This document shows, one piece after another, positions 30,283 to 39,371 of a stretch of 40,852 nucleotides of DNA (position 1 is the stretch's first letter; every line of letters starts with the position of its first letter). The position numbers and the translations under genes were made by a program. The stretch comes from Fragilariopsis cylindrus CCMP1102. Its lineage: Eukaryota > Bacillariophyta > Bacillariophyceae > Bacillariales > Bacillariaceae. The notes beneath the pieces were generated by a model that saw only the letters and a list, made by a program, of their open reading frames with translations, was not told the DNA's origin and ran no database searches. The stretch covers positions 1-40,852 of the forward strand of contig FMBT01000590.1 of NCBI GenBank assembly GCA_900095095.1, given 5' to 3'.

Positions 30283-31733
30283 TAAGTTTTCTACGCACGC
30301 TCTGCAGTGCAGTTTTTTCTACGCTCTGCAGTGCAGTCACTACAGGGCACAGTACAATACTGTAATGGCTTATAGGGCTATAATAAAAGCTCAAATTCCC
30401 ATCCAAATTCAGTGCTATTGGCAGTATTTATTATATATTAACACTTCTACTATGAATTAATTTACGGTGATGCTTTCAATATAATAATAGTTCCTTTTTT
30501 TTCTACTACGTCTGTCTTATTATCCAATACAATACAAATACAATACATATAGAGATATACGCTAAATCTCATTCAAGTCCAGATTTATTTTATGAACACT
30601 TTTTCAATTAATCTATAGTGACGCTTCTTATTTTAAGCTTGATTTTTCTACTGTCGTATACTTCCATTTTGCAATAAGTTGTAAGTACATACAGTAGCGA
30701 CGACGACCCAAAACCGACAAAACAAACCACATACTGTACAATAATTTCTTCGTGTCGATACAAATCTAATCCAGTCATCGTTCGTTCATGAATTTGCCTA
30801 TTTGCATGTTTGCATGCTTGCTGCCTCCAGACTGACTGTATAGTAGATCCACCAATCGTTATTACGGTAAGTCCCAAGAAGGAATAGTCGTTTTGGTAAT
30901 AATAGCTAATGATGATGATGAAGAGGAATAATAGCTGTGGTCAACGTATATATTGCTACAAGTAGTGTGCTTATAAACTTTTCCATAGTGTGCTTCAAGT
31001 ACTGACGCTTTCATCATGATATATCTGAAAAAAAGACTTTGTCATTCTTCTTCATTATTCTTCTTCTTCTCGACATTCTAGTTGTTGTAATCGTGGAACA
31101 TGTATTAAAATGAGTCAGTCAGTATAGGAGTCAATTCATAATAATATTATGATGAGGGACAATGCCACGACACGTCTCGCTTCGTGGATTGATCAACAAC
31201 GACGCTTGGCTACACACGTTTCATACCAAAAAAAAGAGAACAAAAAAAATTCCAATTAACGTGATCAGGTTCTCTCTGAAAGAACGAACGTTATTTGAGT
31301 CCGTTACATTAAGTACCGTGTATTTGAGTCAATGTAGAGTCATGTAGTCATGTAGAGTCATTGAACGAGACGCGTTGAATTTTTTTATTGTTAAATGTAA
31401 GTGTAGATTTTTGGTTGACGAAAGTGCATTGAACGCGATGATTTTTTATTGTTAAATGTAAGTGTACCAGTATAGAACGCAAAACACGATCGATCAAAAA
31501 TAGAACGCTATGTATTGGATTTTTGTCGACGAAATACGACTAGATTCATTCGCATCAACGGTCAACTTTGAGAGAGAAAAAACAACCTTCTCTTCAGAAA
31601 AAAATCAAAAACAAAATCTTCTCCCATCACTACGATTTGAAAGTGGCACTATACATCACGCACATTTAATTACTCTGTTAATTGAATACCTACAATTATT
31701 CGCAAGATATAAATCACTACAAGAACAAGAGCA
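30283..31733. other. intergenic, small repeats
   Basis: No gene is supported. A GCTCTGCAGTGCAG motif is repeated at about 30298 and 30325. A roughly 40-bp segment ('TTTTTATTGTTAAATGTAAG') is repeated near 31381 and 31444. The open frame at 31510-31923 is out of frame with the surface-protein gene and has no domain. Confidence 0.5.
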
Positions 31734-34700
31734 ATGGCATCAATCACAGATTTCATCCCATTCTTTCCAAGATGTCAAGAAGCAGAAGATGAAGACGACG
31801 ACGACGACGATGACTACGATGACGGCGGTGACGATGATGATATTGAGATTATCGGTAGTGGAAAGAATCAAGATCGTCGTCAACGTCATCGTCGTCGTCG
31901 TCCTCATCATGGTACGACACTGATGACGATGCTAGTTGTTGGAACATTGGCAACTTTTATAGCTATCTTCCTCTGTAACTTGTACAATGACACCAGTACC
32001 ATTACCAACGGAACCAGTCACGGTAGAGTAACTCAAGCGTTTGGGATAGGTGGACGACGTGAGCTAGCCCCAGTAAAAGGCAGAAAAAGCGAAAAAGCTA
32101 GACCATCGCCAAAGCCGTCTCCTACAGCAGAAGCAACCAACCCACCCACACAACCTATACCAGCAACTCCCCGTGGTGGTGGTGGTGGATATGATGGTGG
32201 AAAAGGTGGAAAGTCTATCAGAAGAAGTAAAAGTAGCAAAGGTAAAGAGTCTAACGGAAAAGGAAAAGGAAAGGGATCAGAGAGTAACGGAAGTGGAAAA
32301 TCATCCAAATCTACTGAAAGTCCTCATACACCAGCAACTCCTCGTGGTGGTGGTGGTGGTGGTGATGAAGGTGGTGGTGGTGGATATGATGGCGGAAAAG
32401 ATGACAAGTCTGTCCGAAAATATATAAGTAGCAATGTTAAAGAACCTAACGGAAAAGGAAAAGGAAAGGGATCAAAGAGTAACAAAAGTGGAAAATCGTC
32501 CAAACTTACTGAAAGTCCTCATACCCCAGCAGCTCCTCGTGGTGGTGGTGGTGGATATGATGGCGGAAAAAGTAAAAAGTCTGTCCGAAAAAGTAGAAGT
32601 AGCAAAGGTAAAAACTCTAACGGAAAAGGAAAAGGAAAGGGATCAAAGAGTAACAAAAGTAGAAAAAAACGAAAGGGATCAAAGAATAACAAACATGAAA
32701 ATAGCAAAGGTAAAAACTCTAACGGAAAAGGAAAAGGAAAGGGATCAAAGAGTAACAAAAGTAGAAAAAATCGAAAGGGATCAAAGAATAACAAACATGG
32801 AAAATCATCCAAACCTACTGAAAGTCCTCGTACATCAAGTCCATCTCAATTTATATTGCCTGCAACATCTGGAACTCCTACTACATTTACATCATCTACA
32901 CTGTCAACGATCACACCAAGTGAACAACCAACAATTAAACGTTTGAAACGAAAGGATTCAAAGAAAAACAAAAATGATAAATCATCCAAACCTACTGGAA
33001 GTCCTAGTACATCAAGTCCATCTCAATTTATATTGCCTGCAACATCTGGAACTCCTACTGCATTTACATCATCTACACCAACAACAATTACACCAAGTGA
33101 ACAACCAACAATTAAACCACGTTTGAAACGAAAGGAATCAAAGAATAACAAAAGAGGAAAATCATCCAAATCTAATGAAAGTCCTAGTACATCAAGTCCA
33201 TCTCAATTTAAAATGCCTGCAACTTCTGGAATTCCTACTGCATTTACATCATCTACACCAACAACAATTACACCAAGTCCACCAAGTTCTATTAAAAGTC
33301 ACTTGCCTAGTTTTGGTCCCAGTGGTGCACCAAATAATGTCCTTAGTTTAGAACCCAGCTTTATGCCGAGTGCTAATACTACTGGTAATGTACGTGGTTT
33401 GTCTAGCTCTGTTCCTAGTGGTCGTCCAAGTAGTGCTCTTAGTTTTGAACCCAGTGCCGTCTCCAGCACTGTTCCAAGCGCTATTCAAAGTCGTAATCCA
33501 TCTGGTGATTCAAGTGATTCTCCTAGTGCCGATTTGAGTGTCGATCTGAGTGGCGCACCAAGTGCTTTGTCTAGCTCTGTTCCTAGTGGTCTTCCAAGTA
33601 GTGCTCTTAGTTTTGAACCAAGTGCCGTCTCCAGCACTATTTCAAGCGCTATTCCAAGTCGTGATCCATCTGATGATCCAAGTGATTCTCCTAGTGCCGA
33701 TTTGAGTGTCAATCTGAGTGGCGCACCAAGTGCTTTGTCTAGCTCTGTTCCTAGTGGTCTTCCAAGTGGTAAAGATTTTAGTTTTGAACCCAGTGCCGTC
33801 TCCAGCATTGTTCCAAGTGCTTTTCCAAGTCGTGATCCATCTGATGATTCAAGTGATTCTCCTAGTGCCGATTTGAGTGTCGATCTGAGTGGCGCACCAA
33901 GTGCTTTGTCTAGCTCTGTTCCTAGTGGTCTTCCAAGTGGTAAAGATTTTAGTTTTGAACCCAGTGCCGTCTCCAGCATTGTTCCAAGCGCTATTCCAAG
34001 TCGTGATCCATCTGATGATCCAAGTGATTCTCCTAGTGCCGATTTGAGTGTCAATCTGAGTGGCGCACCAAGTGCTTTGTCTAGCTCTGTTCCTAGTGGT
34101 CTTCCAAGTGGTAAAGATTTTAGTTTTGAACCCAGTTCTATCTCCAGCATTGTTCCAAGCGCTATTCCAAGTCGTGATCCATCTGGTGATTCAAGTGATT
34201 CTCCTAGTGCCGATTTGAGTGTCGATCTGAGTGGCGCACCAAGTGCTTTGTCTAGCTCTGTTCCTAGTGGTCTTCCAAGTGGTCTTCCAAGTGGTAAAGA
34301 TTTTAGTTTTGAACCGAGTTCTGTCTCCAGCGCTGTTCCAAGTGCTTTTCCAAGTCCTGATTCAGCTGGTACAACGGGAGCAGTTTGTACTGCTGCTTGT
34401 GTTTCAGTGTTATCTGGAAATTTTCCAGTGCTATCTGAATGCTTTGAAGATTGCTTAGTAGGAATTCTTATCCTTCCCGTCACCATCGACACTTGTGAAG
34501 CTGCATGTGCTACTGATAAAGCTATTTGTATTGGTTTATGTTCATCAAGTGATTCTCCTAGCTCTGTTCCTAGTATTGATCTGAGTGGCGCACCAAGTGC
34601 TTTGTCTAGCTCTGTTCCTAGTGGTCTTTCAAGTGGTGCTCCTAGTTCTGATCCGAGTGCAGTCTCCAGTACCGTTCCAAGTGCTACTCCAAGTCGCGAT

Positions 34701-35705
34701 CCAACCACCTGTACATGTCCGGATAGTTTTCAAAATCTTGTCTTTACATACACCGGCAAGAATTGTCCACAAGATCAAGTCGATTCTGGTGAATGTCAAC
34801 AATTTACTTCCGGTAATCCAATCGATACTGAAATCATAATTACCACTTTTAATGACCGTACATTTCTTTTTGAAGGTCTAGTGACAGTAGGTGGCGAAGT
34901 GACAATCAACGCACTAGCTATAACTGGAGGTATTCCTGATAAGATTTCTGTTTCGATTTTTTCAATAACTGGTGTTACGCAATCTTTCACTATTGATACT
35001 ACCTGTGGTGGTGGTCTTGGATTGATTTCGACACAAAGCTATGGTGCCTTTGATTTCAATTGTGGTTTTGGTTTTGAACCTAGTTCTGTCTCCAGTACTG
35101 TTCCAAGTGCTATTCCAAGTCGTGATCCAAGTGATTCTCCTAGCTCTGTTCCTAGTGTCGATCCTAGTGGCGCACCAAGTGCCGTCTCCAGCGCTGTTCC
35201 TAGTGATCCTCCAAGTGGTGCTCCTAGTTTTGATCCGAGTGCAGTCTCCAGTACTGTTCCAAGTGCTATTCCAAGTCGTGATCCAAGTGCTTCTCCTAGC
35301 TCTGTTCCTAGTGTCGATCCTAGTGGCGCACCAAGTGCCGTCTCCAGCGCTGTTCCTAGTGGTCCTCCAAGTGGTGCTCCTAGTTTTGATCCGAGTGCAG
35401 TCTCCAGTACTGTTCCAAGTGCTATTCCAAGTAGTGATCCAACTGGTGCAACGGAGGCAGTTTGTGCTGCTGTTTGTGTTTCAGTGTTATCTGGATGCAA
35501 CGAAGAATGCGACTTAGGCTTCATTCTTACCAATCTCTTCACCTTCGACATTTGCGAAGCTGCATGTGCTACTGATGAAGCTATGTGTATTGGCTTATGT
35601 TCAACTGGCGATCCGAGCGATTCTCCTAGCTCTGTTCCTAGTGTCGATCTGAGTGGCTGTATCCGTGTAGGGTTAAATGACTTTGGAGTAAAAGTTTGTA
35701 TATGA
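31734..35705 (+). CDS. membrane-anchored pentalysine-cluster / PS-repeat surface protein, candidate silica or cell-wall protein
   Basis: The product is 1,323 aa. An acidic N-terminus (residues 17-37) and a basic patch (RRQRHRRRR) precede one hydrophobic segment (61-84), so it probably has type II topology with the bulk outside or in a vesicle lumen. Residues 145-360 alternate Gly-rich and Lys/Ser/Gly-rich blocks. Lysines recur at exactly every third position at 245-257 (5 Lys), 302-320 (7), 336-360 (9), 407-419 (5) and 467-479 (5). This is the KxxKxxKxxKxxK pentalysine pattern reported to target silaffins to diatom silica. Residues about 515-880 are PS-rich repeats of 56-57 residues. Then come a Cys-rich domain (885-938), a beta-rich domain (about 992-1113, 'VFTYTGKNCPQ' to 'STQSYGAFDFNC', resembling what I believe is DUF7467), more PS repeats and a second Cys-rich domain (1244-1291). 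The last residues leave the repeat abruptly. No introns or breaks are seen. Confidence 0.75.
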   Translation: MASITDFIPFFPRCQEAEDEDDDDDDDYDDGGDDDDIEIIGSGKNQDRRQRHRRRRPHHGTTLMTMLVVGTLATFIAIFLCNLYNDTSTITNGTSHGRVTQAFGIGGRRELAPVKGRKSEKARPSPKPSPTAEATNPPTQPIPATPRGGGGGYDGGKGGKSIRRSKSSKGKESNGKGKGKGSESNGSGKSSKSTESPHTPATPRGGGGGGDEGGGGGYDGGKDDKSVRKYISSNVKEPNGKGKGKGSKSNKSGKSSKLTESPHTPAAPRGGGGGYDGGKSKKSVRKSRSSKGKNSNGKGKGKGSKSNKSRKKRKGSKNNKHENSKGKNSNGKGKGKGSKSNKSRKNRKGSKNNKHGKSSKPTESPRTSSPSQFILPATSGTPTTFTSSTLSTITPSEQPTIKRLKRKDSKKNKNDKSSKPTGSPSTSSPSQFILPATSGTPTAFTSSTPTTITPSEQPTIKPRLKRKESKNNKRGKSSKSNESPSTSSPSQFKMPATSGIPTAFTSSTPTTITPSPPSSIKSHLPSFGPSGAPNNVLSLEPSFMPSANTTGNVRGLSSSVPSGRPSSALSFEPSAVSSTVPSAIQSRNPSGDSSDSPSADLSVDLSGAPSALSSSVPSGLPSSALSFEPSAVSSTISSAIPSRDPSDDPSDSPSADLSVNLSGAPSALSSSVPSGLPSGKDFSFEPSAVSSIVPSAFPSRDPSDDSSDSPSADLSVDLSGAPSALSSSVPSGLPSGKDFSFEPSAVSSIVPSAIPSRDPSDDPSDSPSADLSVNLSGAPSALSSSVPSGLPSGKDFSFEPSSISSIVPSAIPSRDPSGDSSDSPSADLSVDLSGAPSALSSSVPSGLPSGLPSGKDFSFEPSSVSSAVPSAFPSPDSAGTTGAVCTAACVSVLSGNFPVLSECFEDCLVGILILPVTIDTCEAACATDKAICIGLCSSSDSPSSVPSIDLSGAPSALSSSVPSGLSSGAPSSDPSAVSSTVPSATPSRDPTTCTCPDSFQNLVFTYTGKNCPQDQVDSGECQQFTSGNPIDTEIIITTFNDRTFLFEGLVTVGGEVTINALAITGGIPDKISVSIFSITGVTQSFTIDTTCGGGLGLISTQSYGAFDFNCGFGFEPSSVSSTVPSAIPSRDPSDSPSSVPSVDPSGAPSAVSSAVPSDPPSGAPSFDPSAVSSTVPSAIPSRDPSASPSSVPSVDPSGAPSAVSSAVPSGPPSGAPSFDPSAVSSTVPSAIPSSDPTGATEAVCAAVCVSVLSGCNEECDLGFILTNLFTFDICEAACATDEAMCIGLCSTGDPSDSPSSVPSVDLSGCIRVGLNDFGVKVCI
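33390..34330 (+). repeat. 168-171-bp coding tandem repeat
   Basis: The block starting TGGCGCACCAAGTGCTTTGT recurs at 33551, 33719, 33890, 34061 and 34232, spaced 168 and then 171 bases three times. Each unit encodes about 57 Ser/Pro-rich residues ('GAPSALSSSVPSGLPS', 'SFEPSAVSS', 'PSRDPS', 'SDSPSADLSV'). Adjacent units are nearly identical, so they are recent or homogenised. Two similar but shorter PS stretches flank the beta-rich domain downstream (34540-34710 and 35075-35445). Confidence 0.9.
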
Positions 35706-36350
35706 TTTGGTCATTTAGGGAAAACTCTATGAGGGTGTATACAGGGATAGCATGCAAATTTTCTATATAGCCACAAGAGTTGCATACAACAAGAGGAGGA
35801 CTGTAAATCAAACAATAGACTAGTATATTATGTAGTAATACAGAAGTGTCTATCATTATTATGTTAATGAACTGTCTGTAGTCAATTTACATATGATTAG
35901 AGCTCTAAAAGGCAAGGGCATCCAGTATCAACAGGTATGTTAGACGTGTTTGTTTGAAAGATCAGATCATTTGACTCTTTTTGTAGGCCTGTTTGTATAC
36001 TTAAAAATCGATCTCGATAATAACAGCGTCAGATCAGATGATGCTGAGGGGAGTGACGTGGGTGACAGTCAATTCCATGTTTTTGGTGCTGTCTTGTCTT
36101 TCACTAAACTTCTAGCATTATCCCAATCAATTTGATGATGTGGTTCCTATGATGCTTAAAACGGAAGAATTTTCTTTCTGTATCAGTTGGTGGGCAGTGT
36201 TTTCTCTTTTTTTTCTCTTTTAATTGAATGTTTGTTTGCTATAATGAGCTCCATTTTGGAGAGCTCACAAATCTACTAAACCAACCATCATACCACATGT
36301 ACAGCAACAGAATGCAAGGAAGTCTATGGTATGGGTGGTCTAGGAAGATT
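35706..36350. other. 3' flank of the surface-protein gene
   Basis: No coding frame is supported. The frame at 35950-36135 shows nothing recognisable. The segment probably includes 3' UTR and the edge of the retroelement remnant described next. Confidence 0.4.
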
Positions 36351-36800
36351 GTTGGGAGCTACACTAAAACTTGGGTACTGTTCTTGTGCAGTGTTGTGAT
36401 CTGGTCCGCCACTTCTTCTGGTTGGACATATTGGTCCAATAGATTATCAAATATCTTAATTGTAGTGTATCCTACGATATCTTCATTGTCGTCTTGCCAT
36501 TCCAAAAATTTTTAGTCTTTGAATGCATGCATGATCATTTTCTTTGTTGCTACCTGGACTAGCTTGTATCTTTTCCATGCTAATTTTGCCGTCTTGTGAA
36601 TTTTAAGCAGTTAGTGTGGGTGTCCACCGTATACTCCTGGGTTGATTGGTGGGATGATTTGTGATGCTAACTGTTGCTTTATTTGCCAGTCACTATTTTT
36701 GTGAATCCGGACATACCCTTGTTTGGAATTGTCGACTGATTTCTCCCCTGGCTTTAGTAATACTTATTAGAGTCGGTGGACTGTTGTTACGGGTAATGTC
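36350..36800 (-). pseudogene. Gag-like retrotransposon remnant
   Basis: On the minus strand, frames broken by stops read in order 'ARGEISRQFQTRVC', 'QLASQIIPPINPGVYGG', 'AKLAWKRYKLVQVATKKMI' and, after one stop at about 36511-36513, 'FLEWQDDNEDIVGYTTIKIF' then 'NLLDQYVQPEEVADQITTLH'. This order and pattern (a 'W..Y..v...tk..i..A' helix, a 'G(Y/F)....I...L...Y' helix, then a helix with Gln-x-x-x-Leu) resembles the N-terminal Gag helices of Copia-type elements common in diatoms. No protease, integrase or reverse-transcriptase segment and no LTR were found next to it. The identification rests on pattern only. Confidence 0.4.
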
Positions 36801-38111
36801 TGTTAAGTCGGTTTCTTCTCCTATTTCTTCTAACATGATCCTTTTTGTTGTTGTTGTTGCTGTTGCTGTTGCATTCTATTTGATATACTGCTGCTTTTCA
36901 ATTTCTTCTTTCCTGAATGTACGGTATGTTGTGAACTTACGGTATGTTGCGTTTAGCGTCACTACTTTCTCCAACTATGACCGGAAGGATACTAAACGGG
37001 ATCTGTTCTAATTATATTAGAGTCGTAATCAAAATACTTCTAGTTAGTCTAGTTCAAGGTATTAAAAGATCTGTAGAAGAGTTGTTTCAACTATTTAAAG
37101 TCCTATTCTATGAAGTAAAGATATTACAGGTAAAAAGGATGCTTTCCATGCTTTTTGTCTTTGAATCAATTTGCTTTCATCGTATACAGTATATTATGAC
37201 CCATAAGCTCATTGTATGGTCTGCTAAGTACAAAAAACAAAGTACCTGAAGGAATCATTCTGTGCCGTAAGTAGGTTTCACTTGGGCATCGCCTGGGATG
37301 AGTTAGTTACCATTGAAATCAAAAAGAACACTGCACGTTTCTGCTTCACAACTTCAGTTTTTTGTCGCTTCCATCTCTTTCGCATCAAACCATATTATAC
37401 ATTCAGTAGCGTTATTATAATATTTCAATTTAAACTTTGACAACTGTCACTATCTTCCCTGCCACTTGCGTTGCATAGGACGAATAGTGTACTGGTGACA
37501 TGTCATTCAGCCCAAACTAAGATGGTGGCGAATGAATGGACCAATTGGTGTAGTATTTATTGAACGCAAGGGCTTTCTCATTTTCAATCCAACTTGATTG
37601 ATTCCAAGTTTTGAACTCTAATCGAACCGCATGCCCCCTGGCAGCAGCGCGCACCTAGTAGGCAGCGCGAAGTTCTTAAGAGAAGATATGAGGAAAGAGA
37701 AGATTTGAAAATTTCAGATCGGTGGTATCACCAAAAAAAATTGAATCAATCGTATTCTGTACCTACTTCTACTGTACTGTGAAGGCACAGAGTGTACTAC
37801 TTCAAGTAACAAAAGAGAGACATACGCTGTAGAACAGCAAAAATCAAAGTGAAGAATTCAACACACTCACACGCACAAACAAACAAACACACAAACGAAT
37901 TCATCAAACGAATCAAACAAACACACGAACAAATCGAATTGAATCGAATTGAATTGAATTGAATTGAATTGAATCAAATCAAATCAAATCGAATCGAATC
38001 GAATCGAATCGAATCGAATCAAATAACGAATCAAGAATCAAGAATCAAGAATCAATAATATCGAATAACGAATCTAGTAGAAGAATCAAATCAAATCCAT
38101 ACACGGCAACG
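36801..38111. other. gene-free stretch ending in pentanucleotide array
   Basis: The frames at 36661-37011 and 36944-37249 look random (hydrophobic, T-rich DNA). No gene is seen. The last 180 bases are the GAATT/GAATC array described separately, which forms the immediate 5' flank of the TspO-like gene. Confidence 0.45.
37932..38060 (+). repeat. pentanucleotide array GAATT/GAATC/AAATC
   Basis: Roughly 18 pentamers run from 37932 to 38022, passing from GAATT through AAATC to GAATC. They are followed by four copies of a related heptamer (AAGAATC) to about 38060. The array sits 50 bases before the start codon at 38112, so it is probably in the 5' UTR or core promoter. Confidence 0.85.
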
Positions 38112-38973
38112 ATGACGACGACAACAACAACAACAACAGCATTAAATTATTGGAATGCTATAGCATTTGCAATCAATGTAATTGTTGTATTTGGTGCACA
38201 GTCACAGCATCTAAAGTTAGGAATGAAAGATAATGCTACATTATCTAAAAAATATCAAACATTAATTACACCCTCCGGGTATGCATTTGCAATATGGGGA
38301 ATTATTTATTTCGCCGAATTTGGTTTTATTATAGCTCAATTATTTTTTCCAGCAACAACAAATAATACATTTTTTGTCACTGATATTGTTGGATATAATT
38401 TTATTTCTGCATGTTTCGCACAATCAGTATGGTCCATTTGTTTTGGATATGACTATATCACAGCATCCTTCATCTGTATGATTGCAATTTTAGGTTCATT
38501 ACTACCAATTGTTTATCAGATAGTCACACGTACTACTACTGCTAATAATTTGATAGGGATGATGATTCTTGGTTATGGAATGAATTTCCTATGGAAATTC
38601 ATTGTGGTTGGATTATGGCAGCATCACTTGTGAATATGAATGTATTATTAGTATCCTATCATGTATCAAGTAAGGTACAAATTATTTCTGCGTATATAAC
38701 ACTTGGTACTATTTTATTTTGTGGTACATTCTTTTCTGTCTTAATATTCTTTTTGGTAGTAGTACTGGTAATAATAAGAAATTATCATATTTTGTTATAC
38801 CATGTGTTATGGCATGGGCATCAATTGCAATATCAAAAGAATTAAATTCACCAAATGAATCAATTGTAACAAATTTTTCACCAGATATTATTAATTCTAT
38901 AAAGATATTATCTAAATTAATTGGATATTTTATCTTATTTTGTGTTGGTATAACTTTTGTATTTGGTAACTAG
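38112..38973 (+). CDS. TspO/MBR-like multi-helix membrane protein, two frame breaks
   Basis: After a Thr run the protein has a helix (NYWNAIAFAINVIVVFGAQ) and then 'LITPSGYAFAIWGIIYFAEF'. This PxGYxFxIWGxIY block is typical of a eukaryotic/bacterial group distantly related to TspO/MBR (tryptophan-rich sensory) proteins. TspO relatives bind porphyrins or sterols in mitochondrial or plastid membranes; the function of this subgroup is not established. About four further helices follow. The frame changes near 38594-38600, where 'MEIHCGWIMAASLVNMN' continues the fold, and again near 38721-38745, where the final part with 'IPCVMAWASIAISKE' resumes, ending at a stop at 38971-38973. Each break is a one-base loss. 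Bridged, the product is about 287 aa. Because both halves keep helix-loop periodicity and family-like residues, I favour sequence error over decay. Confidence 0.6.
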
Positions 38974-39371
38974 TAATACAAGTGGGAAACGAACGAACAG
39001 AATGGACGACCGAAAATGGAAGATCAAAGCTACTAGTACTGTACAGTATCATCACGCGGATGTTTATTGGTGATATATAGAATCGAATGTAAGAAACACG
39101 AGAGAAAAAGAAGAGAACAAGTAGGAACACGTTTTATAATAATAGTAAATAAATTGATTCATTATCTATTATTTACGTTTTTCTATTATACTATCATAGT
39201 ATATATTATTATTTTCATATTACAGTATCACATTCCGATACTACTAGTTCTACCATAGAAACCATTGAATCGTCGCGTTGTTCTATATTCTTGTAAGTAG
39301 TATTTGTTGCTGGTCTCCTGCTGCTGCTGTTGCTGCTATTGCTGCTGCTACTGTCCTTCTTCTTCTTGTTA
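38974..39371. other. convergent intergenic region
   Basis: A stretch between two 3' ends with CTGCTGCTGCTGTTGCTGCT-type runs near 39317-39350. No gene is seen. Confidence 0.5.

Noticed and set aside
30608..30877. 89-codon minus-strand frame
   Set aside because: No motif and overlapping stop-rich DNA with no start context; treated as random.
33485..34708. 407-codon open frame antisense to the surface-protein repeats
   Set aside because: It is a mirror of the PS repeats: the repeat unit is a multiple of three and lacks stops on both strands. The sense frame has an anchor and domains; this one has none.
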